Assembly (NCBI GenBank): GCA_035235625.1
Contig: CP141141.1
Coordinates: 4,516,968 to 4,580,967 of the forward strand
DNA length: 64,000 bases
Direction: 5' to 3'
Source: Saururus chinensis
Taxonomy: Eukaryota > Streptophyta > Magnoliopsida > Piperales > Saururaceae
Within the stretch, counting starts at the first letter, position 1; every line of letters begins with the position of its first letter. A program made the position numbers and the translations under genes. The notes below the pieces were generated by a model. It searched no databases, had not been told where the DNA came from, and saw nothing but the letters and a program-made list of their open reading frames with translations. Of the stretch, positions 59,577 through 64,000 are shown in pieces.

Positions 59577-60730
59577 TCATAAATACCAAGTTGTAAGACT
59601 TTAATAATAATGCTAAACTGTTTAAGCAATGTTGCTACAAAATTTTACCAATATTCTTGAAGTTTGATTAAGCAACTATATTCATTTTTCTTCTTTGTTT
59701 TACAAAAACTAAGTGAAAAATCATTACATAATTGAAATTATTTCAACTACACTCCAACTTTCAAGTTCTATGACTTCGACCAATAATGCTAAAATGTTTC
59801 AGCAATATTGCTAATTGCTTAAACATTTTAGCAATATTCTTGAAGTTTGTTTTAACAATTATATTCATTTTTCTGGTTCATTTTTACAAAAAAACTAAGT
59901 TAAAAGTCATTACTTAATTAAAATGATTTCATATACACTCATAAATCCCAAGTTGTAAGACTTCAACAATAATGTTAAAACATTGCTGCAATATTGTTGA
60001 AACACTTTAGCAATATTTTTGAAGTTTGATTTAGTAATTATATTTATTTTTCTACTTTATTTTACAAAAAACCTAAGCAAAAATTTATTATTTAATTCAA
60101 ATTATTTCATATTCTTAAATCTCAAGTTGTAAAACTTCAACAATAATGCTAAATATTCTTGAAGTTTGATTCAACAACAATATTCATTTTTCTAATTCAC
60201 TTTACTAAAAAACTAAGTGAAAAGTCATTACTTAATTAAAGTTATTTCAGCTATATTCATAAATCCCAAGTTGTAAGACTTCAAGAATATTGCTCAAACA
60301 TTTTAGCAATATTATGGAAGTTTAATTCAAATCCTATGATCATTTTTATGCATAATTTTATAAAAATCTAAGTGAAAAGTCATTATTTAATTTAAATTAT
60401 TTCAACTGTACTCCTAAATCCCAAGTTGTTAGACTTCAACAATAATGCCAAAATGTTTCAATAGTATTGCTGCAATATTTTACCAATATACTTGAAGTTT
60501 GATTTATAAACTATATTCATTTTTCAGCTTTATTTTACAAAGAACTTAAGTGAAAAGTCATTCATTAATTGAAATTATTTTAGCTATACTCCTAAATCCC
60601 AAGTTGTAAGACTTCAACAATAATGCTAAAACATTTCAATAAGATTGTTGAAATTCATTTTACAAAAGACCTAAGTGAAAAGTCATTACTTAATTGAAAT
60701 TATTTCAGTTATATTCATAAATCCCAAGTT
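59577..60730. repeat. Satellite-like tandem array, about seven units
   Basis: Units start at a phrase close to AAATCCCAAGTTGTAAGACT at about 59581, 59753, 59943, 60118, 60261, 60416, 60594 and 60719 (last truncated), giving unit lengths of about 143-190 bp. Each unit also carries AATAATGCTAAA, ATTCTTGAAGTTTGATT, TATTCATTTTTC and AAGTGAAAAGTCATTA in the same order. Non-coding. Confidence 0.88.
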
Positions 60731-60759
60731 TATTCTTAAGGTCTGATGAGATTAACGTT

Positions 60760-62140
60760 GTGATCAATTCATATTTAGAGTTGAAAGACTTTAAAATGGG
60801 AACAGATGCATTCTGAAAGTTCAAGGTTGAAGACTGAATTGAGTGTATGCTTCAAGGTAAATTGCACACACACTCATGTTCACAAAATAGTTAGGTTTTC
60901 ATTAAAATAATCTTGAGGAGTATATTGGAGAGAAATAGTGAAAGAAATCACAAAAATAGTTCATAGTTCAATCGGTTTTGAACATACTATGTGAATAGAT
61001 CCACCGTTTAATGAAAGATTTTGAGATTTTATAAACGAAGACACAATCGATTGATCGGTTGGTTGAGAGAACGATCGCTTTGAGTTTTGATCATCATAGT
61101 AACAGGGAAGGATTGATCGCCTAAAATGATCAATTATTCTATGGAATAGTTGCCTAATTTAGGATTATAGAATAGAGTCATACCAAACTTGGGTTCCTTT
61201 AACCCAAGTCATTTTGGGACTTTATATAAGGCTTAGGTATGGGCAAAATTGAAGAGAGGAAAATTAATTTTTTAGGAGAAAATAATTGAGATCTTTGAAA
61301 GTCAAGTATTTTCCTTATTCACCATAGATTTGAGAGGGAATTCTTATTGGTGAGAGATCTTTAATTCTCATGAATTAAATAGGCGTGATTGCACAACACA
61401 TCACACACAAAAGAAGTTGTTGAGGAGTGCTTCATCAAGAAGTGTTGAAGAAGCTCAAAAGGGAGTTCAACAATCAAAGAAGGATTCAATTGAGCATATA
61501 GAAGGAGACAAAGACGGAACATAAATGCATATAGAGGTAGCTCAATAATCAAGGGAGAAGAAACTTGAAGGCCAACAACAAATGACTGAACAAAGAAAAT
61601 AGCTTTTCTTGTGGGTCGAGTCCAGGTTAGTTGTTTTGATCTTGTAAGATCTTTTTATCTAATGCATTGATTTGGTAGTGTGTGGTTGTTGTAGTTTTTT
61701 ACTTGGCCACATTAAATCCTTGTGTGATGATTCTTGCATGTTTTTATGTGGTTGATTGATTGATGGATCCATATTAGGATTGCACATAGAACTTAGTTTT
61801 TATTTCCTTTATATAAAAATCCTGCACAAAGGGGCCACATCTTGTAGTCTTTATCTTCCTAAGATAATCGGACTAGGGGCACTATGGTGATCTATTAGAT
61901 TAGTAGACAAATATGACACTCGCAACCTATAACTGGAGAATTTTGATCCTATTTCTATAACTTTTATTGATAGCTATCATTTTGCATGCTAGAATTGCTT
62001 AAATCGTGTTAGATTTGCTGAAATTATGCTAGACTTGCATGAGTAGTGCAAGAATTGTTTGATTAGCACTTGTTTTTAATTATCTTGCTTTTGTTAGATA
62101 AAGTACTCTCTTTTCTTGTATTAGATAGTTTGATCTTTCT
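60760..62140 (+). mobile_element. Copia (Sirevirus-like) LTR and leader, plus strand
   Basis: This precedes a plus-strand gag of the same family as the minus-strand copy at 19.6-21.3 kb. It carries the GATCGATT/CGATTGATCGG motif cluster (61034-61135) and a TATATAAGGCTTAGG box near 61222, followed by a GAGA/AAAG-rich stretch. The exact LTR end and primer-binding site could not be located. Confidence 0.45.
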
Positions 62141-62149
62141 CTTACTTGT

Positions 62150-63620
62150 ATGATCATGTTAAAGTCAAATAATAGCATGGCTATGCATGGTGACTTACGA
62201 AATCCCATGAACCGACCTTCCTATTCGAAGGTCAAAGCTTTTCCTATTGGAAAAACCGTCTTTATTAAAGCCTTAGATGGTGATGCATGGAAAGTTGTGA
62301 TTAAGGGTTGCAGTCCGCCAATGACCAAGGATTAGGAAGGGAATCAAATTCTGAAAGATGAGTGTGATTGGGAAGGGAATTAGCATAGGTTGATTTCTAA
62401 TTGTACCTCCACTAAGGTAGGGACAAACTTGTGAAGTATAATCAGGTTCAAAACTATTAAGATCTTTAGGCTTCAAATGTTTGCATCATAATTTGAAAAG
62501 ACAATGATGGGAGAAGAAGAAACTATGTCTGAGTATTATGCGAAGATTTTAGACATTGTTAATGCTTGTGATCAACTAGGTGAATCAATAGCTGGCCATT
62601 TAGTTGTAGAGAAAATCCTTAGGTCCCTTTCTTATAAATTTTAAGTCAAAGTTGCAACCATCAATGAATCAAAGAAAAATTGATAGGAACTCGTAGGGAA
62701 CTTAAGAATCTTCGAGATGTAAAAAGAATCTTATGATCAAAAGAGGGAATTTTTAAAGAAAGGTAATGGGAAACAAATAGCTCTAAAAGTATGTAAGAAG
62801 ATGTCCAAGAGAACTCAAGCATTAAAAACCAATAAGAATTTGAGGAGGATGAAAGTGACAATAAAGAATTAGTCTTATTGGATAAAAAATACAAAAAATT
62901 CTTAAAAACTTAAACTTTAAGGGTGACATAAAAGGACAATCTTCAGGAAGAGGAAAATAAGGTGAGAAGATAGATGACAAGCCTAACAAACCTAAGAAAA
63001 AGAACAAAACATGAAATATTTTGATTGTGGAAAACTAAGACACTTTTCTACTAATTGTCCTAGCCTATAATCTGATAGTTCTTTTCATGATAGACCTAGA
63101 AAGTTTAGGGTCAAGATAGAAAGAAAAAGGGGAATTTCTTTCAAACCACCTTTTCTAATGATAGTTCATGTGAGGAATAAGAATTATGTAATTATATTGC
63201 CTTCCATGCAAATGTGAAGGAAGTTGGTTTGTCTGAAGGGTCTTCTGAGTCAAACTGTATGGATTTGAGCTCATATTCTTCTTCTAACAAAGAATCATAC
63301 AATAACTAGAGGAACTTGATTTAACAAGTCATGCTCTATACTAAGAAAACAAGAAAGCCTGAGAGAGAGTTGAAAAAGAAGGATGAAAAACTTGAACTTG
63401 CCTCTCAAGAGTTAAACAAGTTGCATGAGTTGAACAAGGAATTGGTGAGTGACCTCAAGGCTAATCTTGCGAATAAACAAGAGAGATCTAGTTCTCTCAA
63501 TAGAGAACTTATGTCCTCTAAAGAGGAGCTAGACACTTTCAAAACTGGGAGAAAATCCTTGGAGACCATGATTAGCATTGGTTAAATAGATAGGAAGGGC
63601 TTCGGTTTTAAGGCTTCAAT
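62150..63620 (+). pseudogene. Copia (Sirevirus-like) gag and linker, plus strand
   Basis: Pieces in order: NRPSYSKVKAFPIGK and FIKALDGDAWKVVIKG (62150-62335), the N-terminal gag signature; MSEYYAKILDIVNACDQLGE at about 62527, the capsid UBN2-like helix; a knuckle KYFDCGKLRHFSTNCP at 63014-63061 with the first Cys changed to Tyr; and the coiled-coil linker at 63331-63585 (ELKKKDEKLELASQELNKL, SSLNRELMSSKEELDTFK, RKSLETMISIG), then a stop and RKGFGFK. Frameshifts and stops separate the pieces. Integrase should follow but is not recognisable before the window ends. Confidence 0.75.
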
Positions 63621-64000
63621 GCACACACCAATAGTCATACCTACTACCTTTGGAAAGCAAATGAGAATCATCACACCCCTAAGGTAGTGCCCAACCCACA
63701 AAAGCCTAGAGGAGGGAGAGTGTATAAATTGAAATCTGGTTTTGTGGGAGTATATGATATTTGTCATAGAGACTCATACGAGGTTTGAATGCCCTAACAA
63801 TCTCCCTCACAAGCCGTCTTAATAGAGAGGTGAAGAGAACACCTATACATGCAAACCCTAGGTTACCCCACCAACTGTAATCTCATAATATGAAGAGAGC
63901 ATGACTAAAGAAGATTGATCTTCAATTTTTGAAAGATCAAATTAGGAGGGTAAGTAAGATGCCCTTAGATTGTCTTAGCATAGATGGCTAGGCTAAGCTA
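63621..64000 (+). other. Window end, no feature recognised
   Basis: The sequence is expected to enter pol of the copia element, but no protease or integrase motif is readable. Around 63780 the composition changes and the element may be truncated there. Confidence 0.3.

Overview
This window is nuclear DNA of a flowering plant. It is AT-rich and intron-rich, dominated by decayed transposable elements, and it holds only two genes that look intact. I see no bacterial, organellar or viral genome organisation, no rRNA or tRNA gene, and no CRISPR array. The protein families and the mix of elements fit a eudicot or magnoliid with a repeat-rich genome; the species cannot be named from this sequence.

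The two genes are both on the plus strand. (1) A ten-exon gene (12966-17352) encodes a 170-residue penta-EF-hand calcium-binding protein. Its first intron appears to start with GC rather than GT, and a 543-bp Harbinger-type MITE sits in intron 7. (2) An eleven-exon gene (39404-41992) encodes a complete 447-residue B2-type mitotic cyclin with a consensus destruction box and cyclin box. Two sites resembling MSA (MYB3R) elements lie just upstream of a CT-rich leader, and part of the 5' leader is duplicated.

The rest is layered transposon sequence. 387-1089: broken Ty1/copia gag. 2868-3205: hAT MITE. 3590-9340: minus-strand 3' half of a Sirevirus-like copia element (env-like frame, two polypurine tracts, LTR), split by a 3.2-kb solo LTR (5361-8566). 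10611-11120: palindromic element with TG/CA ends. 18.4-25.8 kb: minus-strand copia fragments of two lineages, with PBS-like sites. 28.9-38.4 kb: foldback elements, a hAT element carrying a glutamine-rich gene-like fragment, and a Mutator-like element with about 0.93-kb terminal inverted repeats and a perfect 9-bp target duplication. 43.3-47.1 kb: GC-rich, chromovirus-related debris. 47.2-54.2 kb: an old long LTR with a 3.5-kb solo LTR and a MITE-like element nested inside. 55-58.5 kb: hAT MITE, a tandem duplication and a long foldback. 59.6-60.7 kb: a seven-unit tandem array. 60.8-63.8 kb: a second, plus-strand Sirevirus-like LTR and gag.

The two genes have no evident functional link. No clearly new biological system is visible. 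The best leads are the precisely bounded transposon insertions, the gene-like cargo in a hAT element, the GC-AG intron, and the shared Cys-to-Tyr decay of retroelement zinc knuckles.
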